A stretch of 64,000 nt of DNA, taken from the NCBI GenBank assembly GCA_959347315.1, contig OY365806.1, positions 26,001,516-26,065,515 on the forward strand, given 5' to 3'. This document shows, in pieces, positions 51,193 to 59,848 of this stretch. The notes under the pieces were generated by a model. It made no database searches. It was not told where the DNA came from and worked only from the letters and a program-made list of their open reading frames with translations. How positions within the stretch are numbered: the first letter of the stretch is position 1; each line of letters opens with the position of its first letter. Source of the DNA: Bimastos eiseni. Taxonomy: Eukaryota; Annelida; Clitellata; Crassiclitellata; Lumbricidae. A program made the position numbers and the translations under genes.

Positions 51193-52670
51193 TGTCGTTT
51201 CTAAAAATCAAAGACCCAACATACGTGATTTTGTCGTTGAAAACTTTCTCAAGACGAAGCAAAATATTAGACAAGACTCGTTATCCGAGAAAATAGGGGA
51301 CATTGGGCTTCAGCGAGAATTAACAAAAGCGTACAAACCCATCGTCAACTCGCAGTCTGGAATATCCAAAGAATTGGGTACTATAAAAGAGAACTCTATG
51401 GCGACAACTGCCGCTCTTCGAACATTGCCAGCATCGATATTGACATCGTTGAAAGCGATTCAATTCCCACAATATCCATCGATAGATGTGTTCGAAGATG
51501 ATCCCGTTTCAGATATTCAGATAATTTCTGGAGGTGTGACTCTATCTCAAGCGAGTAATAAATTTCTAAAAAGAGATGGAGCGAACGATATGGACGGCGA
51601 TTTGGAAATGAATGGTCACTCGATAAAAGGTTTACCGACTGACATTCATCCACTAGTCTTAGCCAGCCAGACTGTGAGCTTTGGACAAGTCGAAGCCTTA
51701 GTCAACCAAGCGATAACGAATAATTCTGCCAGCGATTACCTGAGAGCTTTCGTGACAGCGGCTCCAACCATGACTTCTGGTACAACGATAATAAACGGTT
51801 TAACTTACGAAGCTAGTGCTAGCAGTTTTCGCAATGTGCAAGGTCATGAATTCGGTCCGTGGAGGGCTTTTCAAAACACTTCTCACTGCCCTGCATTTGG
51901 GTCTCCGAAACAGCCGCAATTGTTTGGATACAGATGAAGTACCCCATTCCTCTATCAATGTCGGGATTTTACATCGTCGCCGTCCGTTCTGATAACGAAT
52001 ATGTTACTAGTTGGAAAGTCCAAGCTAGTAACGATGGAATTGTATTTACAGATATTCTAACCTCTCAAACAAATGTCCTCCAATTTGGAGTTTTGATAAA
52101 GTTTACATTTCCCCCCTTCAACTAATTACGCGTGTTGGAGATTTCATATTATATCCACGGGTCCTGGTGCTGAAACAACTTCCGTCTGCATGCTACAGTG
52201 GAAACCAACGCTGGCCGATCTCACACGAGGAAGAAAATGTTACGTCGGTTACGTGCCGAGGTTAACTTCGGACACTAGTACTTATGGTTTTCAAGCGAAC
52301 GCCAGTGCTTCATCTCCACATAACAAAGCCTTTCATGCATTCAAAGATGAAGGTGAATGGGTGTCTGAGGTTAGCGCAATCACGGAATCGTGGATATCAA
52401 GTGCCCAACCGCAGTAAGAATCTGGAAGATCGGCTTGAGGGGGAGAAAAAACAACGAATGGATTTCTGACTGGAGAATAGTCGTATACAATTATGAAGGA
52501 CAAGAGGTTATTATTTACACGTCGCTTAATAACACTTGTTTAGGAAATACTTAACAAGAATTCTTAATCGATTCAGTTGGAAAATATCAGACCTATAAGT
52601 TAGATTGCCTCCAGGCTGAACCGGGAAGCCAGGATTAAGCGTGATGCAGTTATTTGTGTATGATGATTAA
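51193..52670 (+). pseudogene. Chimeric structural protein: duplicated N-terminus fused to a fibre with two discoidin-like modules
   Basis: The first part (to about 51517) is the duplicated N-terminal region of the gene at 55196-56124. It runs in frame into a fibre-type segment with KFLKRDGANDMDGDLEMNG, a pattern common in tail-fibre-like proteins. Then come two modules resembling galactose-binding/discoidin (F5/8 type C) folds: WIQMKYP...SWKVQASNDGIVFTDI near 51920-52070, and a second near 52290-52670 ending in VMQLFVYDD and TAA. Such proteins could bind host-surface glycans. Frameshifts near 51900, 52125 and 52415 break the gene. The original fibre N-terminus is gone. The fold assignment is by pattern only. 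Confidence 0.65.
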
Positions 52671-52680
52671 ATTCGCTACG

Positions 52681-52708
52681 ATTTTCAATGAGAAACATCA
52701 TTGAAAAT
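52681..52708. terminator. Perfect 11 bp hairpin between convergent Polinton genes
   Basis: ATTTTCAATGA, loop GAAACA, TCATTGAAAAT. It lies directly after the stop of the minus-strand gene at 52709 and 11 bp past the stop of the plus-strand fibre gene. The place suits a 3'-end processing or termination signal for both, as hairpins do in giant viruses; function inferred. Confidence 0.5.
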
Positions 52709-52975
52709 TTAAACCACAAGATCAACAACTTCGTTATCTCCAGATACCACGATATACGACATGCTGTAACTCGGTTCCGTTTCTATCCTCGTTTTTGTAA
52801 AGGTAAATGTCTTGTTCTCTTTGTTCGTTTGCAACTTGTCTAGCAATGGCGCCTCGAATACGCTCATGTAATTTTCCGTCTCATCCGGCGCCTCTACCGT
52901 AATCAGGTAGAAATAGCCTACTGTACCGTACAGATATTGCTTCGTTTTAACTGTGTAAACTACGTTTTCTTCCAA
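52709..52975 (-). CDS. Small conserved-looking Polinton protein, unknown function
   Basis: A frame of about 88 codons, β-rich in appearance (VVYTVKTKQYLYGTVGYFYL...YSMSYIVVSGDNEVVDLV). I do not recognise a domain. The first codon in frame at the expected place is TTG, preceded by TTTTTAAAC, so the ATG may have been lost. It lies at the end of the minus-strand gene row, beside the hairpin at 52681. Confidence 0.5.
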   Translation of the reverse strand: MEENVVYTVKTKQYLYGTVGYFYLITVEAPDETENYMSVFEAPLLDKLQTNKENKTFTFTKTRIETEPSYSMSYIVVSGDNEVVDLVV

Positions 52976-53031
52976 AGTTTAAAAATCTATAAATTTACGA
53001 GTTCCCATTTTTTTGTTAGCCAGGATAAAAC

Positions 53032-53380
53032 TTTATGTCAACATCTTAATCTAGTATCTATTTATCCATACTTTACCGTTGGAACGACGTATCGGGTTCG
53101 CACCGACTTTTTACGCCATACTCGCCTTATACAATGACGGGTAGACGGCTGTTTCGTTCGTGTCGGAATCTACAATCGTTACGCGTATAGGATTATTTCG
53201 AATCGTTTTTAGATGCTCGCGCTCGGATGACGCGTCCTTTTTCTCCTTCGCCGGCGCCTTCAGTTCTGATTCCGATAAAATGCCCTTCTCAACTAGTATT
53301 CTTAACATTTCTGGTTTGTACATATAACTCGGCTTTATTCCATTTTCCTTTAATAGCGATATCAGTTGTAGGAGTTTCAT
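53032..53380 (-). pseudogene. Small DNA-binding-like protein with SAP-like and NUMOD1-like segments
   Basis: ATG 53378-53380 follows TTATAAAAAA. The N-terminus MKLLQLISLLKENGIKPSYM looks like a SAP-type helix pair. After a Lys-rich linker, IRVTIVDSDTNETAVYPSLY and NGKVWINRY resemble the NUMOD1/nuclease-associated modular repeat (ETGE...YPS.YKAAKAL...I....NGK.W..RY). TAA after YKASMA and TAG after INRY break it. A role in DNA binding is inferred. Confidence 0.55.
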
Positions 53381-53405
53381 TTTTTTATAATAGAAAATAT
53401 TTTCT

Positions 53406-54692
53406 TTAATATACAACGCTCATCTTCTGACCGTCTGATTGGAAGGTTAGCAATTTATCTGAAATGACAACTGCATAAGCATCCGTTCCAACCGGCACTG
53501 CAGCATTGAAAGTAGCCTTGATCTGGATATCTAAGACAGATGACTTTAACCGCTCTGATTGCTTACTTACATCGAAAACGAACAGCGGATACAAATCTTT
53601 GTAATCAGCCGGCGTAAGGTTGCTCTGAGTCACGAGCTTATCCATTCCACAGAATTTCACGCTAAAGGTCGCGGCGTCTCTATAAGCTCTCAAAAATTGC
53701 TGATTCGGGAATGATAGGTTGTAATCGACTGCTGGGTATCATTCTTGGTTCATCATCACGTACATGTTTTTAATATCGCAATGATCGAAAACTGATGGAT
53801 TAGCTTGTTGATCGGCGCTTCGATTCGTTTGAAATAAAACAATAATATACCTCGGTTTTTCCGGTGATGTCTTTACGCTAAGTCGCCAACTGAATGTGGT
53901 AGAGTGAGTAACCGCTACGGTATCGCAAAGATGAGCTCGGTAGGCTACTGGTAATGTTGCCCTTGATTCGATCGTTTTGTACAGCTGCATTCTTTCCATA
54001 TCGGACAGAATCACATGCGGCATAAACCATGACATTTTACTGATGTTGACTTTACCAGCCACTGCTGGAAGATTTGCCCTAAAAATAACATCGTCGTCGG
54101 CTTTGCTAACGAGAGTTAAAGTATGCTTCATGCCGTAGACTATCTTATCGTAATCCTCACAGAATCCAAAAATGTTCTTCAGAGGTACTATGAAACTAAA
54201 TGTGCCCTTTGCAGTTGGTTTCTGAATGAGATACGCCTGCCTTATCGCGAATCCAGAGTTGTCGGCTCTAACAGCAGTCGCGGCTGTAGCTTTCGTCCAT
54301 AATTGGTTAAGTGCTTGCGCCAGAGCGAAGTCGCTGGGATGTTTCAGCAACCCTAGCATAGTTGTGGATTGTCCCGGATGAAACACGCTTTCAATCTCTT
54401 GATTCGATAGGGAATACGAAATTTGACTAAAGAGGTGCATGAGTCTGTTGTTGGCTAAAGCTACATCGGCATCGGAGTGAAAGGTTCCATCCGTTTTAGT
54501 CAGTCTGCCTTCGAAAAGCAGGTATGACTCAGCTGGATGGCTGAAGAGATCTTGAAGTTCGATGTTCACGCGAATTTCCCCAGGGTTGTTAAGAATCGCC
54601 CCCGACACTGGTTCGTACTCGTGCCATTCGTATCTCTCGACCGCCTCATCTATTATAGTATTTTCAGTAAATCTTAGAATATGTGACTGCAT
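53406..54692 (-). pseudogene. MCP: Polinton major capsid protein (double jelly-roll), one in-frame stop
   Basis: ATG 54690-54692 follows a TATATTTAAAAA stretch. The frame runs through NIELQDLFSHPAESYLLFEG, LMHLFSQISYSLSNQEIES, KNIFGFCEDYDKIVYGMKHT and FSWRLSVKTSPEKPRYIIV to YVMMNQE. TGA at 53739-53741 interrupts it, and the same frame continues for 110 codons to KMSVVY and TAA. The total of about 428 codons suits Polinton MCPs, whose double jelly-roll would build an icosahedral shell. Apart from that stop I saw no frameshift, so this is among the best-kept genes of the element. It sits in the middle of the minus-strand structural row. Confidence 0.87.
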
Positions 54693-54717
54693 TTTTTAAA
54701 TATAGCAATAAAATATT

Positions 54718-55194
54718 TTAAGCCAACTTCAATCCAGATCCACGCACTAGATCTTGGATCGACACGGCGCCACCGTTACCGGATAGTAAATTATTTATAT
54801 TCGTATTTCCATGGGGAGATATTAAACCCTCTAACGTCTCTTCGCTACCTCGACTAAGTGTCGTATTTCCGTTGGGGTATATTAAACCCTTTAACAAATC
54901 CTTGCTCTGTTGGCTGAGTACGGCTGATTGCGGGGGTGGTGGATTAAACATCTTTGCCGCTGCTTTATCCACCAATCGCTTTCCAGCATTGATAGCAACG
55001 GTCTTACCAACATCTATGGCCTTTTTTCCAATCTCCGTTGCAGCGTCTTTCCCAGCACTTAATGCGGTTGCTGCTACCTGTCTCGTCGCATTCGAGGATA
55101 ACATTCTTTTGAAAAATCCCGATACCGTATCAAATATTCCAGACCCTCCTGCGACGTATCTTTTAGTAAATTTTCTCTTAGTTATGACAATCAT
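54718..55194 (-). CDS. Small basic, Ala/Gly-rich Polinton virion-type protein
   Basis: 158 codons from an ATG preceded by ACAATTATAAA. The N-terminus is basic (KRKFTKRYV), followed by an Ala/Lys helix region (TALSAGKDAATEIGKKAIDVGKTVAINAGKRL) and a Gly/Asn-rich tail in which GLI(Y/S)P(N/H)GNT appears twice. Composition recalls adenovirus core or pVI-type proteins. No catalytic motif. It lies directly upstream of MCP in transcription order. Role inferred from place and composition only. Intact. Confidence 0.65.
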   Translation of the reverse strand: MIVITKRKFTKRYVAGGSGIFDTVSGFFKRMLSSNATRQVAATALSAGKDAATEIGKKAIDVGKTVAINAGKRLVDKAAAKMFNPPPPQSAVLSQQSKDLLKGLIYPNGNTTLSRGSEETLEGLISPHGNTNINNLLSGNGGAVSIQDLVRGSGLKLA

Positions 55195-55195
55195 T

Positions 55196-56124
55196 TTATA
55201 ATTGTATCATTAAATTTTTATACTCTAACGTATCTATCGCATTATGACGAAGTAACTCATCGCGGATACCGACTATCTCGTTTCTTAATCCCGTATTTTC
55301 CGCTCTGAAACTAGCCATTCGTTGAATTAACATATACACTAGCGCATCAGGATCTTGTGGGAGAACTACGACTCCTTCGCCCGTTGAAAACCTCCCTTGT
55401 CGCATCGAGAGCTTTCGTTCGAGCAATGGCTTAATGATTTTTAGATATTTTGCACCTCTCAACGATTTGGGTTTATTAGGATTTTTCGGTAGATACAAGG
55501 CACCTGTCGATTCAAGAATTTCCCAGTACTCATCCAGATCGTTATGACTGTATATCGACTCCTTTGGTTCCTTCATCGTCATCAAATCCCACAGCCCCGG
55601 AGTTCCCTTGTAGGTGACATTATCCACCGTTATATCATCACCTCCGATCGTGATTGGGCTGTCCCCGATGTGAAGTCGACCATCCTTAGAGTATATTCCG
55701 AAGGTCGTATCCGTCGACTTCTTGTTTGTAGCGTATTCTTTTAAATATTTTATTGCTATATCACCTAATTCCAAAAGGCTAATATCTGAAACTGGATCGT
55801 CCTCGAACACTTCTATCGATGGATATTGTGGGAATTGAATCGCTTTCAACGATGTCGATATCGATGCTGGCAATACTCGAAGCGATACAGTTGTCGCCAC
55901 AGAGTTCTCTTTTATAGTACCTAATTCTTTGGATATTCCAGACTGCGAGTCAATTATCGGTTTGTACGCCTTTATCAATTCTCGATGAATTCTCCCCTAT
56001 TTCTCGATGAATTCTTCCCTATTTTCTCAGATAACGAGTCTTGTCTAATATTTTGCTTCGTCTTGAGAAAGTTCTCAACGATAAAATCACGTTTGACTGG
56101 GTCTTGAATTTTTAGAAACGACAT
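55196..56124 (-). pseudogene. Polinton structural-type protein (DUF8207-like), frameshifted by a 22 bp duplication
   Basis: The start MSFLKIQDPVKRDFIVENF is at 56122-56124, after AGTTAAAAA. The body contains TTFGIYSKDGRLHIGDSPI and YKGTPGLWDLM, then YWEILESTGALYLP, and a basic C-terminal part, a pattern I associate with the DUF8207-type proteins of invertebrate Polintons (function unknown). A tandem repeat of 22 bp (55981-56002 and 56003-56024, one mismatch) shifts the frame between the N-terminal 40 residues and the rest. The downstream 260-codon frame is otherwise intact. Its first ~110 residues are also present, inverted, at 51193-51517. Confidence 0.68.
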
Positions 56125-57160
56125 TTTTAACTTGGGAACATAATATTTAAACGTAAAAGCGTAAAACGTAAACATAAAACGTAAAACATAAAACATAAAA
56201 CGTAAATTTACGTTCACTTTGTATTCAATTCGTTTTGTCTAATGAACGATTGTTTTGTCACTTCATCTATGTTGGCATTGCTTTTACTTCTAACCTCTTC
56301 CTTCATCTGATTAAATTTTTCGAATTCGCTTAGAATAACAGAATATTCCGAGTCTGAGATATTATAATCATCTAAGGCTTTCGAAACAAGGTCGCTGATC
56401 GAATTTAGTTTCCATTCAGCTATAGTTCTGATCTTTGCATGTTCTTCTTGCAGCAACGATAGAAGTCGGCGATACCACGATTGTCGCGGCTGGTGCGGCT
56501 GCGACGGTACTTAGAAAAGTTACGCCTAATGCGGCGAGTCCTGAAGATGTAAGGGCTAACAAACCTCCAAACGCTTCGACTACTTTAACACTCTTTTGAT
56601 ATTTTTTACAAATTATTTCTCTCTTTTCACGTTTTCGTAAGATTTCCTGTTGAATTTCAGATATTTTCTAAAGGCGATAAGTGTCTGCTTTATTCTATTC
56701 CATTTTATAATATCGAAGAATATTCTTAAAATGGAATTCAAGTTTTATTCGTTGACGCGGTAATCGACATAACATAACGAATCTCCTTCGTTTGTGGTGA
56801 CAGTTCCAAGATCTCTAAAATTCTTTATATCGAGTAAAATTTCTTCCATGACTCCTGTAACGGTATCGCTTTGCAGGCGGCAACCCGCTTCTATCAATTC
56901 CGGATGGAGCGAAACTTTACACGATCCTTTCGTCATTCGGACACCTAAGCCTAACGGTAAAACAACGGTCTCATGAAAATGAATAGTTATCGCTTCTTGA
57001 GCAAAAAACTCCCATCTTAAACCACCAATTTGTCTTTGCGGCCTATACTTGACATCCCACATACCTTCACACGCCTTCCAAGTGACGGATCTCGGTTGTG
57101 TTCTCTTAGATTTTTCAGTTTTTGGTTTTGTCCACCCCATTTTGTGAATCGGATAATGAT
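55781..57160. repeat. Internal inverted repeat, right arm
   Basis: Counterpart of 50114-51517. This arm sits in the normal gene order with full-length neighbours on both sides, so it is probably the parent copy. Confidence 0.88.
56214..56703 (-). pseudogene. Coiled-coil protein with hydrophobic segment, broken
   Basis: ATG 56701-56703 follows CGATATTATAAA. Codon 3 is TAG and a second TAG follows nine codons on. Fragments show ..KISEIQQEILRKREKRE.., a hydrophobic stretch GLAALGVTFLSTVAAAPA, and a C-terminal coiled coil (WKLNSISDLVSKALDDYNI...MKEEVRSK). At least one frameshift lies between them. Coiled coils around one or two membrane segments recur in Polintons; function unknown. Confidence 0.6.
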
Positions 57161-57164
57161 ACAT
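56745..57164 (-). CDS. Candidate Polinton minor capsid (penton-like) protein
   Basis: 139 codons. ATG 57162-57164 is chosen because TCCAATATAAA abuts it; an alternative ATG lies eight codons in. The body is β-rich: LRWEFFAQEAITIHFHETVVLPLGLGVRM, LHPELIEAGCRLQSDTV and GDSLCYVDYRVNE, like a small single jelly-roll with a hydrophobic strand every ten or so residues. Minor capsid (penton) and PX-type proteins of Polintons are expected near here, but the assignment is by pattern and place. Intact, while its inverted duplicate at 50134 carries stops. Confidence 0.6.
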   Translation of the reverse strand: MYHYPIHKMGWTKPKTEKSKRTQPRSVTWKACEGMWDVKYRPQRQIGGLRWEFFAQEAITIHFHETVVLPLGLGVRMTKGSCKVSLHPELIEAGCRLQSDTVTGVMEEILLDIKNFRDLGTVTTNEGDSLCYVDYRVNE

Positions 57165-57208
57165 TTTATATTGGAATAACTTTTATTTAAGCTGAGATAA
57201 GAAAAAAA

Positions 57209-57808
57209 TTATAATAACAATCCGAGAAGTGGAATGTTTTTAAACGGTGAATCTGATCCAAGGATAAGTCCTTCGCCGTTTACGACTCCAGAGCCTGTTT
57301 TCGGATACAGACCTTCTCCCATACCATCCAGTCCAGAGCCTTGCCATGGCTTCAGGTAAAGATTATGCCCTTGTTGCACTATCTTGTAGTTTTTACCTCG
57401 ACTATTGAGAAATATTGCACTCGATCCGGTGACTTTGTCTATGACTTTTGATCCAGCCGCTGCACCTATTCCTGTTAATACACCCGTTGCTAAGCTCGGT
57501 AACACGCTCGATAGCGGAAATTTCCCCGCAGTTGATAGAAATGGTAAAATGGCGCCGATAACGCCGCCTTCGAATTTGGCATTATTTATCAATTGCGTTT
57601 TACTCATTTTTATAGTCGTACCCGTTCCACCCTGATATGCCTTAGTCAACTTATTAACCTGTCCCTGGGTAAGAGCTAACACGTGGTTTCCATTTAAATC
57701 GTTGTGCTTTAATCCAATGCTAACGCCGGTTCCCGCCTGTAGAGATCTTTTGATTTTGTCTTTTTGTCCTTCCGAAATATTAACTTTGACATTCGTGTAT
57801 CGACTCAT
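57209..57808 (-). CDS. Polinton protein with hydrophobic core and Gly-rich repeats
   Basis: 200 codons from ATG 57806-57808, which follows CTTATATAAA. The N-terminal part is polar and basic (NVKVNISEGQKDKIKRSL...ALTQGQVNKLTKAY). A hydrophobic Gly/Ala region spans about residues 96-132 (AILPFLSTAGKFPLSSVLP, then TGVLTGIGAAAG). Gly-rich segments with LYLKP.QGSGL and GEGLYPKTGSG follow, ending in SPFKNIPLLGLLL. The arrangement resembles membrane-active virion proteins (adenovirus pVI-like); inference. Intact. Confidence 0.62.
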   Translation of the reverse strand: MSRYTNVKVNISEGQKDKIKRSLQAGTGVSIGLKHNDLNGNHVLALTQGQVNKLTKAYQGGTGTTIKMSKTQLINNAKFEGGVIGAILPFLSTAGKFPLSSVLPSLATGVLTGIGAAAGSKVIDKVTGSSAIFLNSRGKNYKIVQQGHNLYLKPWQGSGLDGMGEGLYPKTGSGVVNGEGLILGSDSPFKNIPLLGLLL

Positions 57809-57831
57809 TTTATATAAGACTATAAACAATT

Positions 57832-58621
57832 TTAAGGCTCTCTTATATGAAACCGTATCGATAATTCCTCACCTCGTAGATTAATTAGTTTGGCCATTTT
57901 GATCGGTGAGAGACGTTTCCATTATCGAAATCGTGGATAGAGTGACTGGAAGATATATCAAATTCCTAGGCGTTTCGATAATCTTGTAACCAGGTCCTAC
58001 ATTTGGGAAAAAGGAATAAATAATGTTATGAGTCGTTCAGTTATTATAGGATGCTCCGATAATGTCGCTCGTTACCCTCAGATTACTAACACTCATTTTG
58101 TCCACTATATTCTCCGATTCCTGGTAACCCGCTGAATAACGCCGCCTGTTGAAACCGAGGGCTTTTCCGATAGAGTTCAACGCCCAAAAATCGACCATGT
58201 AATTATCCGCTAGATGCACAACAGTCTTTAACGTATTGCTGTTTGCTTCTATCTTAATATTGTATTCTTCGTTAACCATATCATAATGCTCGTTTTCTTG
58301 CATGATTCTCTGGACGTATTCGTTAATATCTGTAATTTCATAGCAGCCTTCGGGAATGGTTATTCTAACCCAAATACATCCACCATTCGGCGAATACGAA
58401 ATGTTGTTAGTCTCATCGGTGTTTGGGAATGAAAAATATGTTTCCAGATTGACAAGAGCCATCTCGTACGTTTTATCTTTATCGAACTGAATCAACGGAT
58501 TAAATCGAGTCCTTATTCGCGAACCCTAATCACTCAATAATATGTAAAACGATGACTTTGGCTCTGTGTAACGAGCGATCCTTTCGGTGAAGTCTGCAAT
58601 CTTTTGTAAAAGCGATTCCAT
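57832..58621 (-). pseudogene. Polinton structural-type protein, broken by stops and a frameshift
   Basis: ATG 58619-58621 follows ATATTATAAAA. One frame runs through ..IARYTEPKSSFYILLSD, then a TAG near 58527, NPLIQFDKDKTYEMALVNLE, ISYSPNGGCIWVRITIPEGC, ALGFNRRRYSAGYQESENIV and IIGASYNN, then a TGA, and IYSFFPNVGPGYKIIETP. A frameshift near 57900 leads to LINLRGEELSIRFHIREP and TAA. Length (~260 codons) and wording fit a common Polinton gene with a DQ.G....RGE....R(F/L)H.R end, which recalls penton/fibre-type jelly rolls. Exact role unknown; it is an alternative candidate for the minor capsid protein. Confidence 0.65.
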
Positions 58622-58657
58622 TTTTATAATATAAAAGATTTTTTTATATATTGGAAT

Positions 58658-59277
58658 TTAGAATTTGGCGAAACCGCATCTGTACTTGCCGTTAATCTTA
58701 TTACTAGTCTGATCTACCACTGCAAATCCATGAGGTTGCTTCCAGGCTGTTTCACGTAGTTTCTTACACTCATCCTTAGACATGTCTGTGCTTACGTGAT
58801 CGTGGTAGATGTGATTAATATTTTTCTGGTCTTGAGGAAATAAGCAGATAAAGTTTTGCATTCTCTCTGATCGTCTGTCTAGGTAGTTTGCAATAATTTT
58901 GAGCGAGGTAGAAGCAATCAACGTTATTATGGCATCCTCGGATGTAGTAGGTCTCACATTTGTTTTGCTTTTGTAACTGTAAATCATAGAACATTTACTC
59001 TCATGGTCTCTTCTTGGCCATTGAATAGCCCAATGATGGATTCTTTCGGTATTTTTTCTTCAAATGCTTGCTTGAGCATTTTATACTCTTGTTGAAACAG
59101 AGATATTCCGAATACCTGCAGATTGTCGTAGTCTAGCCATCCAGGTCTTAGAAGTAGGTTCAACAATAAAGTCGTCTTACCGCATCCTACGATTGACCCT
59201 CTTATACTTCTAGATAAAAGAGGGTTTTTGAATCTCTTAGATAATACGTCGTTCCACGATAAATCTTTGACTTCCAT
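58658..59277 (-). pseudogene. ATP: Polinton packaging ATPase (FtsK/HerA-type), degenerate
   Basis: ATG 59275-59277 follows GATATATTTAAA. The N-terminal half has WNDVLSKRFKNPLLSRSIRG, then a P-loop region GSIVGCGKTTLLLNLLL and GWLDYDNLQVFGISLFQQEY. The P-loop is two residues short of GxxxxGKT. After MRVN the sequence jumps: about 40 expected residues are absent and another frame gives FYDLQLQKQNKCETYYIRGC (Walker B region with Tyr at the first Asp) and NVDCFYLAQNY. A further frameshift near 58870 leads to FICLFPQDQKNINHIYHDHV and the C-terminus CGFAKF. In Polintons this enzyme pumps DNA into capsids; this copy cannot be active. Confidence 0.83.
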
Positions 59278-59308
59278 TTTAAATATATCTAATTGTATTT
59301 AAAAAAGA

Positions 59309-59848
59309 TGTATTGCGTAAAGTGTAAAACTCGTACTGAAACTATAAATATCCAGAATGTTTACAACGAAGAACGGAAGGTCAATGCTTAGAGGCACATG
59401 TGATATATGTGGTAAGACAAAGGCACAATTCGTGAAGTCTTCTGAAGGTGGTGATTTAGTTGGATCTTTAAATTCGGTTACCGGCGGTATTAAGCTGCCG
59501 TGGACTAAATATCCAGGTGAGATGCACTTGCCGGGACATTCGTTTACTGGTCCTGGTACTAGACTTGATTTGAGGTTGAATTCCGATGGAACTTCTAAGG
59601 ATTGGTCGAAGCCCGTCAATATAGTCGATAACGCTGCATATCATCACGATTTAGCTTACGGTCAGCACTCCGATACAGCTTCTAGGAATGTCGCCGATAG
59701 AGTGATGGTTAATGAGTTGAATAATATTCCTAATCCTAGCTTACGAGAGCGTATAAAAAGAAGTCTTGTCAAACCTATATTATCTACCAAAGCTAGTCTC
59801 GGGTTAGGTGTAAAAAAAGCCCAAAATTACAATGGACTGATCAACTAG
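59309..59848 (+). pseudogene. Zinc-ribbon plus parvovirus-like phospholipase A2 domain protein, frameshifted
   Basis: ATG 59309 follows GTATTTAAAAAAG. The first frame has MYCVKCK; the second (from about 59357) has GTCDICGKTKAQF, giving a CxxC...CxxC zinc ribbon split by a frameshift near 59350. Downstream, HLPGHSFTGPGTRLDL and NAAYHHDLAYGQHSDT match the calcium loop (GPG) and catalytic His-Asp (HD.AY) of the parvovirus VP1-type phospholipase A2. Such a domain breaches endosomal membranes during virus entry. It ends just before, and in another frame from, the integrase. The PLA2 half itself is uninterrupted. Confidence 0.78.

Larger units (their letters stand above)
50114..51517. repeat. Internal inverted repeat, left arm
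   Basis: Inverted copy of 55781-57160, beginning at the shared word ATCATTATCC and ending at CAGATATT. By eye about nine bases in ten agree; the left arm carries roughly 40-45 extra bases near 50808-50850. It contains a dead copy of the candidate minor-capsid gene, a dead copy of the coiled-coil gene and the first part of the structural gene that fuses to the fibre. Confidence 0.9.
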
